Below, one piece after another: positions 26,201 through 35,286 of a stretch of 64,000 nucleotides of DNA. Position 1 is the first letter of the stretch, and the number at the start of each line of letters is the position of its first letter. The translations under genes were made by a program, and so were the position numbers. The DNA is from Acidobacteriota bacterium (GTDB lineage Bacteria > Acidobacteriota > Terriglobia > Bryobacterales > Bryobacteraceae). Where the stretch lies: positions 1 through 64,000 of the forward strand of contig JACPNQ010000003.1 of the NCBI GenBank assembly GCA_016185425.1, in the 5' to 3' direction. Under the pieces are notes generated by a model. It ran no database searches and was not told the origin of the DNA. It worked only from the letters and a program-made list of their open reading frames with translations.

Positions 26201-26415
26201 GCGAAGTTATTTTCGAGCGGCGTGGCGACGGCCGAGGCCATGGTCTCCGGGCTGGCGCCGGGGAGCTGGGCAGTGACGAGGAGCGTGGGGAGGTCGACGT
26301 TGGGGAGGTCACTGACGGGGAGCTGCTGATAGGCGATGGTGCCGAAGAGGGCGATCGCGAACATCAGGAGCGTGGTGGCGATGGGACGCTCGATGAATGT
26401 TTTGGAAACGCTCAT
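23275..26415 (-). CDS. RND efflux transporter permease (HAE1/MdtC-like), second pump gene
   Basis: A 1046-residue AcrB-type inner-membrane pump. It has 12 TM helices with the proton-relay DDAIVMLEN in TM4 (around 403-411) and two large periplasmic loops. The N-terminus (FIERPIATTLLMFAIALFG) and the GLVMLIGIVKKNAIM-like segment are typical. It belongs to the MdtB/MdtC group, where two different permeases form a heterotrimer. The ATG overlaps the TGA of the first permease (ATGA). The substrate is unknown; family members export drugs, bile salts or other hydrophobic molecules. No outer-membrane channel gene is nearby. Confidence 0.95.
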   Translation of the reverse strand: MSVSKTFIERPIATTLLMFAIALFGTIAYQQLPVSDLPNVDLPTLLVTAQLPGASPETMASAVATPLENNFAMIAGISSMTSVNTLGSTQVTLEFDLSRNLDGAAVDVQAAITQSSRLLPPGMPTPPTFAKVNPADQPIIFLALKSSTLPLYTLNEYAETRVAQRISQVTGVAQVQILGAQRYAMHAQMDPYAMASRQIGINEVETALRQWNVNLPTGTINGPQRAFTLQASGQLMNADQYKSIIVAYRKGNPVRLEELGKLSDSVEDERTASWFCKEAGCGRAIVLGIQRQPGTNTMAVADGIMKLLPVFKTELPPSVQLDVFYDRSDTIRESFQDVKFTMVLTLFLIIGVIFVFLRNLSATLIPSLALPFSIVGTFAVMYLCSYSLDNLSMMALILAIGFVVDDAIVMLENIVRHLEMGKPPMQAALDGSREIGFTIVSMTLSLAAVFIPVLFMGGVLGRLFNEFAVTICVSILISGVVSVTLTPMLCSRFLKAGHGHSGGKGMFHFIERFLDGMLNAYERSLAWVLRYRFATMLASILILAGTVHLFVIVPKGFIPDQDTDQLLINTEAAEGTSFKQMVVYQQQIAGVVRMDPAVDSLVSSVGGPTATTLGGTNVGQLVVHLKPRSERDVLVNGVIARLRPQLNDFPGMKVYPQNPPVVRIGGLVSKSQYQYTLYSPDKAALYDAARALRHEFEQQPALTDISSDLQIKSPQAEVHVDRDKVASLGLNVNQIENALYDAYGPRWASTIYSPVNQYKVLLELLPQYQQDPKYLSMLYFKTGGSKLIPLDSLANVELSTGPLSISHFGQLPAVTVAFNIVPGYALGEALEQAGEAAKRAVPPEVSSAFQGAAKAFHGSLANLWILLAIAIAVVYIVLGILYESFIHPITILSGLPSAGFGALMTLWLFKMDLSIYAFVGLIMLIGIVKKNAIMQIDFALQAEQEGLNPRDAIYQGCLVRFRPIMMTTMAALLGAVPIAVGYGAGGEARQPLGLVVVGGLLFSQLVTLYLTPCYYTYLSQMQHWWLRKRRKKSPVAPVPDPIAPQV

Positions 26416-29400
26416 CCGCGGCCCTCAGCGCCGGCGGGCTCGGGGAGGGGCTGGGCCACCTTGGTGGCGCGGCGGCGGTTTAAGAATCCGTCGAGATAGG
26501 TGTAGATCACAGGGGTGAGATAGAGAGTGATGGCTTGCGAGAAAAGCAGCCCGCCGACAACGGCCAGGCCGAGCGGTTTGCGGGCTTCGCCGCCGGCGCC
26601 GTAGCCGGACGCAATCGGGAGCGTGCCAAGCAGCGCGGCCATGGTGGTCATCGTGATGGGCCGGAAGCGGGCAATGCAGCCCTCGTGGATAGCGTCACGC
26701 GCGGAGAGCCCGTGGCGCTGGCGCTCCAGGGCGAAATCGACCTGCATGATGCCGTTTTTCTTGACGAGGCCGATGAGCAGGATCAGGCCAACGAAGGCGT
26801 AGAGATTGAGCTCCATGCGGAAGACGAGCAGCGTCAGGAGGGCGCCAAAGGCGGCGGAGGGGAGGCCGGAGAGAATGGTGATGGGGTGGACGAAGCTCTC
26901 ATAGAGCACGCCGAGGACGATGTAGACGACGAGGACGGCGACGGCGAGCAGCAAGCCGAGATTGCGCATCGAATCCTGGAAGACTTTGGCGGTACCGGTG
27001 AAGTTGGTGTTGATGTTACTGGGCAGCTTTTCCGCAGCGAGCTCGGCGACCTCTTCGACAGCCTGGCTGAGCGCGACGCCGGGCTTGAGGTTGAAGGACA
27101 CGGTGACGGAGGGGAGTTGGCCGGTATGCGCGATGGACTGCGGGCCAACATCTTCGACACGCCTGGTGACGGCTTCGAGCGGGACGACCTGATCGCCGCT
27201 TCCTTTCAGATAGACCTTGGAGAGCATGTCGGCGAAGGTCTGATACCTGGGGAGCACCTCCATCATGACGCGGTATTGGTTCGTGGGAGCGTAGATGGTG
27301 GAGGCCCAGCTTTGGCCGTAGCCCTGGTAGAGGCTCTGCTGGATTTCCTGGGCGTTCAGCCCGTAGACGGCGGCTTTGTCGCGATCGACCTCGATGCGGA
27401 CGCGAGGGGTGCGCATCTGGGTATCGCTGTTCACGTCGAGGACTGAGGGGAGTTTGGCGATCTCCTTTTCGAACCTGGAGGCTTCGCGATACAGGTTGGC
27501 CGTATCGGCGCTTTGCAGTGTGAGCTCATAGGAGCTGCGGGAACCACGCCCGCCGATGCGAATGGACGGTGGGAGCGTAAAGGTGGTGCGGACACCGACG
27601 ATAGGGGCCACCTTGGGGCGCAAGCGGGCGACGATCTCGGCGGCCGAGGCCTTGCGCTGGCGGCGGGGCTTGAGCTGGATAAATAGGCGCGCGGTGTTGG
27701 ATGCGGAGCCGAACATGCTGCCGCCGACCGAGGTCATGAAGCCGTCGACATCGGAATCCTGGCGAATGACTTCGATGACGCGCTGCTGCAGCGTCTTCAT
27801 CATCTCGAAGGATGTTCCAACCTGCATTTCGGTATTGCCGTAGATCTGGTCGGAATCGGTTTCCGGGATGAAGCCTTTGGGCACGAGGATGTAGAGGTAG
27901 ACGGTTGCGCCGAGAACGGCAAAGAAAGCGACCAGCATCACGGGACGATGGGCGAGCGTCCAATCGAGCGATTTCTCGTAGAGGCGTGTAATGGCGTTGA
28001 GAACGCGCTCGACGAGGCGTGAAACGAAATTGATTTTCACATCCGGCGGGCGGTGGGTAAGCAGCCGGCTGCAGAGCATGGGCGTGAGGGAGACGGAGAC
28101 GAAGCCGGAGATGAGGACGGCGGCACAGATGGTGACGGCAAATTCGCGAAACAGGCGGCCGAGAATACCTCCCATGAAAAGAATGGGAATGAAAACGGCG
28201 GCGAGAGAAATGGTCATCGAGACGATGGTGAACCAGATTTCGCGGGAGCCTTTGATGGCGGCTTCGAACGGCGAGAGACCTTTCTCCATGTAGCGGACGA
28301 CGTTTTCGAGCATGACGATAGCGTCGTCGACAACGAAGCATACGCAGAGGATGATGGCCATCATGGAGAGGTTGTCGAGCGAATAGTTGAGAGTCCACAT
28401 GACGGCGAAAGTGCCGAGGAGGGAAAGCGGGAGAGCAAGGGAGGGAATGAGCGTGGCCGAGCCGCGGCGGAGGAATATGGCGATCACCATGATGACCAGG
28501 CCAAGGGTCAGCATAAGAGTAAATTTGACGTCCACGAAGGCTTCCCGGATGTTCGCCGAACGGTCACTTCTCATGCTGAGCTGCATATTCGGCGGCACCA
28601 GCTTGTTCAGTTCGGGCAGTACCTTCTTGATGGCGTTGTTGACCTCAATGACATTGCTGCCGGGTTGCCGCATCACCATGAGGTTGATGGCTCTTCCACC
28701 GTCATTTCCCGCATAGGTCCAGGCGATGGTGCGCTCGTCTTCGGTGCCGTCGCGAACATTGGCGACGTCGATCAAGCGAACGGGGGCGCCATTGCGCCAT
28801 GTAACGATGAGGTCCTTGTAGTCCCTGGCTTTGGGAAGCTGGCCGTTGGCGACGACGTTGAAGGCCTGGTGATCGCCCCAAAGCGTGCCGGTGGGCAGGT
28901 TGGCGTTCCAGGCGGAGATGGCGGCGGAAACTTCGTTGATTCCGATTTTGAGGGCGGCGAGTTTGTCGAGGTCAAGCTGAACGCGCACGGCGTATTTCTG
29001 CTGGCCCATGATGTTGACCTGGGCGACGCCGTTGATCATGGAAATACGCTGACCGAGGGTGCGGTCGGCGTATTCGTTCACATCGGAGATAGGCGCCGTA
29101 TCCGAGCGCAGGACCATGAACATGATGGGCGAGTCCGACGGGTTCTGCTTGCGGAAAGAAGGTGGCGAGGGCATGCCCGGAGGGAGAAGGGGCATGGCCG
29201 CGGAGATGGCCGTTTGCACGTCGACGGCGGCGCCGTCGAGCTCACGATCGAGGTCGAACTGAATGGTGATGTTGGTGTTGCCCAAGGACGACGTGGAGGT
29301 CATCGAGTCGATACCGGCAATGGTGGTGAACTGCCGTTCGAGCGGCGTGGCGACTGAGGAAGACATCGTCTGGGGGTCAGCACCGGGGAGACTTGCAGAG

Positions 29401-29540
29401 ACGGAAAGAGTCGGAAAATCGACATTGGGGAGATCGCTCACCGGCAGCGCCAAGTAGGCAAGGATGCCGAACATAGCGACGCCCGCCATCATGAGGATGG
29501 TGGCTACTGGACGGCGGATAAAGATCTCGGAGAAGTTCAT
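26412..29540 (-). CDS. RND efflux transporter permease (HAE1/MdtB-like), first pump gene
   Basis: A 1042-residue RND pump, similar in plan to the following gene. It has FIRRPVATILMMAGVAMFG at the N-terminus, DDAIVMLENVVRYME in TM4, and the FVGLILLIGLVKKNGIM segment in TM10-11. The ATG at 29540 overlaps the TGA of the adaptor gene. Two non-identical permeases in one operon with one adaptor match the MdtABC layout. The two proteins are clearly homologous along their length but divergent, so the duplication is old. Confidence 0.95.
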   Translation of the reverse strand: MNFSEIFIRRPVATILMMAGVAMFGILAYLALPVSDLPNVDFPTLSVSASLPGADPQTMSSSVATPLERQFTTIAGIDSMTSTSSLGNTNITIQFDLDRELDGAAVDVQTAISAAMPLLPPGMPSPPSFRKQNPSDSPIMFMVLRSDTAPISDVNEYADRTLGQRISMINGVAQVNIMGQQKYAVRVQLDLDKLAALKIGINEVSAAISAWNANLPTGTLWGDHQAFNVVANGQLPKARDYKDLIVTWRNGAPVRLIDVANVRDGTEDERTIAWTYAGNDGGRAINLMVMRQPGSNVIEVNNAIKKVLPELNKLVPPNMQLSMRSDRSANIREAFVDVKFTLMLTLGLVIMVIAIFLRRGSATLIPSLALPLSLLGTFAVMWTLNYSLDNLSMMAIILCVCFVVDDAIVMLENVVRYMEKGLSPFEAAIKGSREIWFTIVSMTISLAAVFIPILFMGGILGRLFREFAVTICAAVLISGFVSVSLTPMLCSRLLTHRPPDVKINFVSRLVERVLNAITRLYEKSLDWTLAHRPVMLVAFFAVLGATVYLYILVPKGFIPETDSDQIYGNTEMQVGTSFEMMKTLQQRVIEVIRQDSDVDGFMTSVGGSMFGSASNTARLFIQLKPRRQRKASAAEIVARLRPKVAPIVGVRTTFTLPPSIRIGGRGSRSSYELTLQSADTANLYREASRFEKEIAKLPSVLDVNSDTQMRTPRVRIEVDRDKAAVYGLNAQEIQQSLYQGYGQSWASTIYAPTNQYRVMMEVLPRYQTFADMLSKVYLKGSGDQVVPLEAVTRRVEDVGPQSIAHTGQLPSVTVSFNLKPGVALSQAVEEVAELAAEKLPSNINTNFTGTAKVFQDSMRNLGLLLAVAVLVVYIVLGVLYESFVHPITILSGLPSAAFGALLTLLVFRMELNLYAFVGLILLIGLVKKNGIMQVDFALERQRHGLSARDAIHEGCIARFRPITMTTMAALLGTLPIASGYGAGGEARKPLGLAVVGGLLFSQAITLYLTPVIYTYLDGFLNRRRATKVAQPLPEPAGAEGRG

Positions 29541-30835
29541 GACTTCGGCGTCCCTTCTTTGGGCGCTTCCTTCTTTTCACCGCCGCCCTTTTTGCCGCCT
29601 TTCTTACTGCCGTCGCGTGCGCCAACGCGCATACCGGGGGCGAGGCGCATCTGCCCTTCGCTGACGACGGTCTCTCCAGCCTGCAGGCCAGTTGCGATTA
29701 CCAGGTCGTTGCCGCTGCGTGCACCGGTAGTGACCGTACGCATCTCGACCCGGCGATCTTCCTTAACAACAAAAATGAACTGACCATCGGGACCGGTCTG
29801 CACGGCTTGATTGGGAACAACGATGGCGTTGGGGTCCGAACCGAGGCGGGTACGGACGCGAACGAATTGCCCCGGCCATAGCTTACGGCCTGGGTTGGCG
29901 AAGGTCGCGCGGAGGCGGATGGTGCCGGTGGAAGGGTCGACGGTGTTGTCGTAAAAGTTGAGGACGCCTTCGGCGGAGTCACTGCCATCCTGTGAGATTG
30001 CAAAGACGGGGATCTTCGATTTCCCGAAGCGGGATTCCACCATGTTGAGCTGCGACTCGGGGATAGCGTAGGAGACGAAGAGCGGATCGACCTGGTTGAT
30101 CTGTACAAGTTCGGTGGTGTTCGCAGAGACGATGTTGCCGACCTTAACGAGGAGTGTACCGGTGCGGCCGCTCAACGGCGAGCGAATCTGGGTGAAGCCG
30201 AGTTGGACCTTGAGGCTATCGATTACGGCGCGCTGGGCGGCGATGTCCGCCTTGGTGCTTTCGATGGCGGCGAGGTCGGCGGCGACGGCTTCCTGTTGGG
30301 CCTGGGCGGTAGATTCGGCCTGTTGATTCTGTTCCTTGGAGAAGATACCTTCCTTGGCGAGTTGGGCGTAGCGGGTAGCTTGATCGCGAAGATATGCCAA
30401 TTGGGCCCGGCTTTTGGCGACGGTGGCCTGGGCCTGACGATTCATGGCTTCGGAGCGGAGGAGGTTGGCCTGGGCCTGAGCGAGTTGGGCGTCGAGGGCG
30501 CGGCGATCGATTTCAAATAGGGGTGCGCCAGCTTTGACGAAGTCACCTTCCTTAAAGAAAGCCTTTGTGAGTTCTCCGCTGACCTGGGGCTTGATCATCA
30601 CCATGGAAGAAGCCTCGACATTGCCGATGACCTCCAACTCGATGGGGACCTCGCGGGCGACGGCTTTGGCAACAGTAACCGGGACTTCCCCGCCCTTTTT
30701 CTCTCCTCCCTTGCCACCGCCTCCCCCAGCCGCGGGGGGACCGTCTGATTCATTTTTGCCACAACCAACGGTTAATAAAGAAAGAGAAGCGAGGAGCGCG
30801 GCGGCTCGGGAGGCGCTGAGGATTGTTTTTTTCAT
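29537..30835 (-). CDS. RND periplasmic adaptor (membrane fusion protein), lipoprotein
   Basis: About 432 residues. The signal peptide ends in a lipobox (LTVGC), so the mature protein is probably a lipoprotein. A Gly/Lys-rich linker precedes the barrel-sandwich domain (EVIGNVEASSMVMIKPQVSGEL), a long coiled-coil hairpin (about 120-200, AQAQANLLRSEAMNRQAQATVAKS), then beta-barrel and membrane-proximal domains. The C-terminus is an unusual Lys/Gly/Glu tail (GSKKGGKKGGGEKKEAP). It bridges the pump to an outer-membrane channel encoded elsewhere. The start at 30835 is chosen to open the lipoprotein signal; upstream in-frame codons read as non-family sequence. Confidence 0.92.
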   Translation of the reverse strand: MKKTILSASRAAALLASLSLLTVGCGKNESDGPPAAGGGGGKGGEKKGGEVPVTVAKAVAREVPIELEVIGNVEASSMVMIKPQVSGELTKAFFKEGDFVKAGAPLFEIDRRALDAQLAQAQANLLRSEAMNRQAQATVAKSRAQLAYLRDQATRYAQLAKEGIFSKEQNQQAESTAQAQQEAVAADLAAIESTKADIAAQRAVIDSLKVQLGFTQIRSPLSGRTGTLLVKVGNIVSANTTELVQINQVDPLFVSYAIPESQLNMVESRFGKSKIPVFAISQDGSDSAEGVLNFYDNTVDPSTGTIRLRATFANPGRKLWPGQFVRVRTRLGSDPNAIVVPNQAVQTGPDGQFIFVVKEDRRVEMRTVTTGARSGNDLVIATGLQAGETVVSEGQMRLAPGMRVGARDGSKKGGKKGGGEKKEAPKEGTPKS

Positions 30836-30944
30836 TGATGGCATTGAGAGCCGACACAGAGGGGGCGCACCGCCGCTGAGGCAGGTTACCCGTACTGCGG
30901 TCATTGTCGAGTGGTGTGCCGCTGAAAGCAAGAGGGCGGCTGTT

Positions 30945-30960
30945 CTTAACTGTGGTTAAG
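30945..30960. promoter_or_regulatory. Palindrome in the efflux/aroE divergent gap
   Basis: CTTAACTGTGGTTAAG has perfect 6-bp arms around a 4-bp centre. It lies 110 bp upstream of the RND adaptor start and 37 bp upstream of the aroE-like start, so it could be an operator for either. A TAGAAT candidate -10 for aroE is at 30982-30987. No regulator gene is adjacent. The call is tentative. Confidence 0.3.
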
Positions 30961-30997
30961 GGTTAGCGAATTCCAGCTTGCTAGAATCGCCAGGTAC

Positions 30998-31855
30998 ATG
31001 GGGAAGAATTTCAAAGCGGAGCTAGTGGCCTGTTTCGGGCAGCCGGTGGCGGAGAACCCGACGGGAGAGATGCAGGAGGCGGCTTTCCGGCACGCCGGTT
31101 TGCAGTGGCGGTACCTCACCGTGGAGGTGCCGGCCGAGGGATTGGCAGCAGCCGTTGCGGGCGCGCGGGCGATGGGATTTCAGGGGCTAAACCTTACCAT
31201 TCCGCACAAGGTGGCTGTGATTCCGCTGCTCGATGAGATTTCGCGGGAGGCGGCTGTTATTGGCGCGGTGAACACGGTGCGGCGAAGCGGGGACCGTTTC
31301 ATTGGCGAGAATACCGATGGGAAGGGATTTCTACGGGGAGTGACGCAGGACGCGGGTGTGGAACCGAAGGGGAAGCGGGTGGTGGTGTTGGGCGCGGGCG
31401 GGGCGTCGCGGGCGATTGCGACCGAACTCCTGTTGGCCGGCGTGGCCGACTTGCTGGTGGTGAACCGCGGCGTGGCGCGGGGGGAAGCGATGGTGGCGGA
31501 CCTGACCGGGAAGGTGAATGGACCAATCCGGTTTGCGCCCTGGGAGGGTGTATTCGATGTACCGGAATGGGCGGATCTGCTTGTAAACGCGACGAGCATC
31601 GGGTTGTATCCCGATGTGGAGGCGATGCCGGAAGTGAACCTGGCTACGGCCGGACCGCGATGCCTGGTTTGCGATGCCGTGTTCAATCCGCCGGAGACAC
31701 GTCTGTTACGGACGGCGCGGGAGCGCGGTTTGCGCGTGCTCGACGGGTTGTCGATGCTGGTTTATCAAGGGGTGGCCGGGTTCCAGTTGTGGACGGGCCG
31801 GAACCCCGATGAACAGGCGATGCGGCGGGCGTTGGAAGCGGCTTTCGGTGTATAA
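30998..31855 (+). CDS. aroE: Shikimate dehydrogenase family protein with altered substrate loop
   Basis: A 285-residue protein that would reduce 3-dehydroshikimate with NADPH. Catalytic K71 is in LNLTIPHK and D107 in GENTDGKGF. The nucleotide-binding loop is VLGAGGASRAIA and the C-terminal part has MLVYQGVAGFQLW. The N-terminal loop that normally reads x-H-S-x-S-P-x-x-H is ENPTGEMQ here (19-26), so both serines that bind the shikimate carboxylate are missing. It could be a divergent AroE or a related dehydrogenase with another substrate. It is the first gene of a long plus-strand run, and the next start is 16 bp downstream. Confidence 0.88.
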   Translation: MGKNFKAELVACFGQPVAENPTGEMQEAAFRHAGLQWRYLTVEVPAEGLAAAVAGARAMGFQGLNLTIPHKVAVIPLLDEISREAAVIGAVNTVRRSGDRFIGENTDGKGFLRGVTQDAGVEPKGKRVVVLGAGGASRAIATELLLAGVADLLVVNRGVARGEAMVADLTGKVNGPIRFAPWEGVFDVPEWADLLVNATSIGLYPDVEAMPEVNLATAGPRCLVCDAVFNPPETRLLRTARERGLRVLDGLSMLVYQGVAGFQLWTGRNPDEQAMRRALEAAFGV

Positions 31856-31870
31856 AGGTTGCAGAAGCAC

Positions 31871-33073
31871 ATGCATTCCCGTAGAAACTTTTTGGGCAAC
31901 GTGGCGACCGGATTGGCCGCGGCGGCGCAGCCCTCCGGACGCGTCCTGGGCGCGAATGACCGGATTCGTGCCGGCATCATCGGACCCGGGGCGAGAGGCA
32001 CCGAGTTAGTCCACCAGGCGATGTTGTGCCCGAACGTCGAGATGGCCGCGTTTTGCGATGTTTACACGGCTCGATTGGAAGCCGGGAAGAAGATCGCACC
32101 GGGCGCGAAGACTTACATGGACTACCGGTACATGCTCGACGATAAGTCCATCGACGCCGTGCTGATTGCGACACCGCAGCACTTACACAAGGAACATTTT
32201 GTGGCGTCAGTGGAAGCCGGGAAGCATATCTACCAGGAAAAGACCATGGCGTTCAATCCGGAACATGCCAAAGCGATGCGCGCGGCGTATAACAAGAACC
32301 GTAAGTTAGTGGTCGGGATCGGGCATCAGCACGTTTCGACGGGGATGGTGGAAGATGCGCGAGCGTGGCTGAAGGAAGGAGGGATGGGCAAAATCACGGC
32401 CATTGTCGCCGATCATTGGCGGAACACGCCCGCCGGCAAGCCGCAGTGGTCGCGGCCGGTGTATCCGGACATGACGCCGGAGAACATTCTGTGGAATAAG
32501 TTCCTGGGCGACGCGCCGAAGCGGGATTTTGACCCGAACCGGTACATCAATTGGCGGTTCTATTGGGATTACTCCGGCGGCAATGTTTACGAGAACATGT
32601 GCCATACGCTGAGTATCTGGTATAAGGCGCTTGATTTACAGATTCCGAAGCAAGTGAACATGGCCGGCGGGCTGTACATCTGGAAAGACGGACGGGAAGT
32701 GCCGGACACGATGACAGTGACGATGGAGCACCCGGAAGATATTCTGTTCTCGTGGGTGTCCGGGTTCGGTAATGACCGGCGCGGATTTGCGGAAGATGTG
32801 CTGGGCACGGAGGGCTCGATTACCAGGGCAAACCAGGTGCGGTATTGGCCACAAAAGGTGAACCGGCCGCAGGGCACCGAGCGAGTGGGCACGACCAAGA
32901 CCAATCCGAACGGGCACATGCAGAACTTCATCGATTGTGTGCGGAGCGGGAAGGAACCGAATTGTCCCTTTGAGATCGGCTTCCGCATTTCCATTGCGTG
33001 CCGTATGGCCGTGGAGAGCTACCGGCAGGGCCGGACTATGCGCTGGGACACGGCGAAAGAAGAGATCGTATAG
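31871..33073 (+). CDS. Gfo/Idh/MocA family oxidoreductase, Tat signal
   Basis: About 400 residues. The N-terminus MHSRRNFLGNVATGLAAAAQ is a twin-arginine signal, followed by the Rossmann motif RAGIIGPGARGTE. The family EK dipeptide is represented by YQEKTMAFN, where the lysine normally contacts the cofactor. Exported members of this kind are common in Acidobacteria and Planctomycetes and are presumed to act on sugar derivatives; the substrate is unknown. The ATG at 31871 fits the Tat signal; a TTG at 31859 is an alternative. It sits 16 bp after aroE and 13 bp before an acyl-CoA dehydrogenase gene. Confidence 0.88.
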   Translation: MHSRRNFLGNVATGLAAAAQPSGRVLGANDRIRAGIIGPGARGTELVHQAMLCPNVEMAAFCDVYTARLEAGKKIAPGAKTYMDYRYMLDDKSIDAVLIATPQHLHKEHFVASVEAGKHIYQEKTMAFNPEHAKAMRAAYNKNRKLVVGIGHQHVSTGMVEDARAWLKEGGMGKITAIVADHWRNTPAGKPQWSRPVYPDMTPENILWNKFLGDAPKRDFDPNRYINWRFYWDYSGGNVYENMCHTLSIWYKALDLQIPKQVNMAGGLYIWKDGREVPDTMTVTMEHPEDILFSWVSGFGNDRRGFAEDVLGTEGSITRANQVRYWPQKVNRPQGTERVGTTKTNPNGHMQNFIDCVRSGKEPNCPFEIGFRISIACRMAVESYRQGRTMRWDTAKEEIV

Positions 33074-33085
33074 GGATCGGTCTTC

Positions 33086-34231
33086 ATGGACTTCTCGTAT
33101 ACGGACGAACAGCGGCAGTTGCGGCGGGCGGTACGGGAGTTCGCGGAAGCCGAGATACAGCCGCACGTGCGAGTGTGGGATGAGGCGTCCGAGTTTCCAT
33201 CGGCGGTAGTGAAGAAGTGCGGGGAGATGGGACTGATGGGCTCGATCTTTCCGGAGGAGTACGGCGGAACCGGGTACGGGTATATCGAGTACGCGTTAAT
33301 CATCGAAGAGCTGGCGCGTGTGGATCCGTCGGTGGCGTTGATCGTGGCGGCGCACACTTCGTTGTGCAGTAATCACCTTTACATTGCCGGGAACGAGGAG
33401 CAGAAAAAGAAGTATCTGCCGAAGCTTGCGTCGGGTGAATGGATTGGGAGCTGGTCGTTGACGGAACCTGAGGCCGGCAGCGACGCGGGCGGGACACGGA
33501 CGGTGGCGGTGCACAACAGCGATGGGTGGGTGATCAACGGGGCAAAAACGTTCACGACAAACGCGCATTATGCACAGCTCTGCGTGGCGATGGCGGCGAC
33601 GGACCGGAGCAAGTCGCATCACGGAATTTCGGCATTTCTAGTGGAGTCGGGCACGACTGGATTCCGGGCGGGCAAGAAAGAAGACAAGCTGGGAATGCGG
33701 GCATCGGATACGGGGGAAGTGATTTTTTCCAATTGCCGGTTGCCGGCGTCGGCGTTGCTGGGACAGGCGGGTGAGGGGTTCATCGATGCTTTGCGCGTGC
33801 TGGATGGCGGGCGCATTTCGATTGCCGCTCTTTCGGTGGGGATTGCGCAGGGGGCCTTTGACGCGGCGTTGAAGTACTCCAAACAGCGGAAGCAATTTGG
33901 GCGGTTTATCTCGGAGTTTCAGGCGATTCAATTCAAGCTGGCGGATATGGCGACGGAGATTGATGCCGCGCGGCTGCTGGTGCAGCGGGCCTGCTGGATG
34001 AAGAATCAGGGCAGGCCGGTGAACAGAGAGTCGGCGATGGCGAAGCTGTATGCTTCCGAGATCGCGGTGCGCGTGTGCAATGAGGCGGTGCAGATTCACG
34101 GCGGGTACGGATTTACGAAAGACTATCCGGTGGAGAAGTTTTATCGCGACGTGAAACTGATGACGATTGGGGAAGGCACCAGCGAGATACAGAAGCTGGT
34201 GATCGCGCGGCAGTTATTGAAGAATCCATGA
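33086..34231 (+). CDS. Acyl-CoA dehydrogenase
   Basis: A 381-residue flavoenzyme of normal length. It has [17 protein letters not shown] (FAD/substrate segment), the acyl-CoA dehydrogenase signature near [14 protein letters not shown] and [19 protein letters not shown], and [32 protein letters not shown] at the C-terminus. In this last segment the E of GEGTSEI aligns with the catalytic glutamate of the short- and branched-chain group. It introduces a 2,3-double bond in an acyl-CoA. Its TGA overlaps the ATG of the MeaB-epimerase fusion (ATGA), which suggests short- or branched-chain acyl-CoA degradation leading to propionyl/methylmalonyl-CoA. Confidence 0.95.
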   Translation: MDFSYTDEQRQLRRAVREFAEAEIQPHVRVWDEASEFPSAVVKKCGEMGLMGSIFPEEYGGTGYGYIEYALIIEELARVDPSVALIVAAHTSLCSNHLYIAGNEEQKKKYLPKLASGEWIGSWSLTEPEAGSDAGGTRTVAVHNSDGWVINGAKTFTTNAHYAQLCVAMAATDRSKSHHGISAFLVESGTTGFRAGKKEDKLGMRASDTGEVIFSNCRLPASALLGQAGEGFIDALRVLDGGRISIAALSVGIAQGAFDAALKYSKQRKQFGRFISEFQAIQFKLADMATEIDAARLLVQRACWMKNQGRPVNRESAMAKLYASEIAVRVCNEAVQIHGGYGFTKDYPVEKFYRDVKLMTIGEGTSEIQKLVIARQLLKNP

Positions 34232-35286
34232 GCCGGGATCTGGCACGGGCGATTACGGCGTTGGAGAGCGGCGGGGCCGTACCGGCTGCGGCAAGGCCTT
34301 CGTTGGTGATTGGAATCACGGGACCACCGGGCGCGGGGAAGTCGACGGTGATCGACGCGATGTTGGGGGTGCTGGAGGGACGGGTGGCGGTGTTGGCAGT
34401 GGACCCCTCGTCGCCATTTACAGGGGGCGCGTTGTTGGGAGACCGGGTGCGGATGAACAACGCCGGGCCTGACGTTTTCATCCGTTCGCTGGCGAGCCGA
34501 GGACATGGGGGAGGGCTGGCGCCGCGGATGCGGGATGTGCTGAGTTTGCTATCGGCGCACGGCTACGAGACGGTACTGGTGGAGACTGTGGGCGTTGGGC
34601 AGGAAGAGATGGACGTCACATCGCTGGCCGATGTAACGGCGGTTGTATTGACACCGGCGGGCGGAGATTCGGTGCAGGCCGAGAAGGCGGGTCTGTTGGA
34701 AGCGGCGGATGTTTTGATTTTGAATAAGGCGGACCTGGCTGGCGCGGACCGTGTTGAGCAGGAGTTGCATGAGGCGACGGGGCTGCCGGTGGCGCGCATG
34801 GTGGCGAAAGATGGGATTGGCGCGCGGGAGGCGCTGGAGCTGATTCGGACAGTTTCGCGGCGCGGACGGCCGGGGGTGCTGGCCGGGTTTGCGATTGACC
34901 ATTTGGGGATTGCGGTCGTTTCGCTCGCGGAGTCCTTGCTGTTTTATGAGGGTGTGCTTGGGATGCGCGTGGCGCATCGGGAAACTGTTGCGCATGAGGG
35001 TGTGCATGTGGCGATGCTTGACGCCGGTGGATCGCGCGTGGAACTGCTGGAGGCAATGTCGGCGGAGTCGGCAGTTGGAAAGTTTATAGCGAAGCGGGGC
35101 CCAGGGATTCATCATGTGGCGCTGCGGGTACCGGATTTCGCGGCCACGATTGCTACACTGAAAAGTTCCGGCGCACGGCTGCTGAGCGAGCCGCGCATAG
35201 GCGCAGGCGGCCATCGGTATGTATTTATACATCCGGCATCCGCGGGCGGCGTGCTGCTGGAACTGATTGCCCATGAGCACCCTTAA
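34228..35286 (+). CDS. MeaB-type GTPase fused to methylmalonyl-CoA epimerase
   Basis: A 352-residue two-domain protein. Residues 1-212 are a G3E GTPase of the MeaB/ArgK group: Walker A GPPGAGKS (32-39), [15 protein letters not shown] switch region (59-73), ETVGVGQEE (119-127) and NKAD (166-169). MeaB protects and loads methylmalonyl-CoA mutase with B12. Residues 223-350 are a VOC-fold methylmalonyl-CoA epimerase ([28 protein letters not shown]) with candidate metal ligands H225, E272, H295/H296 and E345. The long C-terminal dimerisation arm of MeaB is absent and the epimerase takes its place. No mutase gene is in the window. It is coupled to the acyl-CoA dehydrogenase upstream. Confidence 0.9.
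   Translation: MSRDLARAITALESGGAVPAAARPSLVIGITGPPGAGKSTVIDAMLGVLEGRVAVLAVDPSSPFTGGALLGDRVRMNNAGPDVFIRSLASRGHGGGLAPRMRDVLSLLSAHGYETVLVETVGVGQEEMDVTSLADVTAVVLTPAGGDSVQAEKAGLLEAADVLILNKADLAGADRVEQELHEATGLPVARMVAKDGIGAREALELIRTVSRRGRPGVLAGFAIDHLGIAVVSLAESLLFYEGVLGMRVAHRETVAHEGVHVAMLDAGGSRVELLEAMSAESAVGKFIAKRGPGIHHVALRVPDFAATIATLKSSGARLLSEPRIGAGGHRYVFIHPASAGGVLLELIAHEHP

Noticed and set aside
23275..29540. The two RND genes as a recent tandem duplication
   Set aside because: They are homologous along their length but differ throughout, as in MdtB/MdtC pairs. No long identical DNA stretch was seen.
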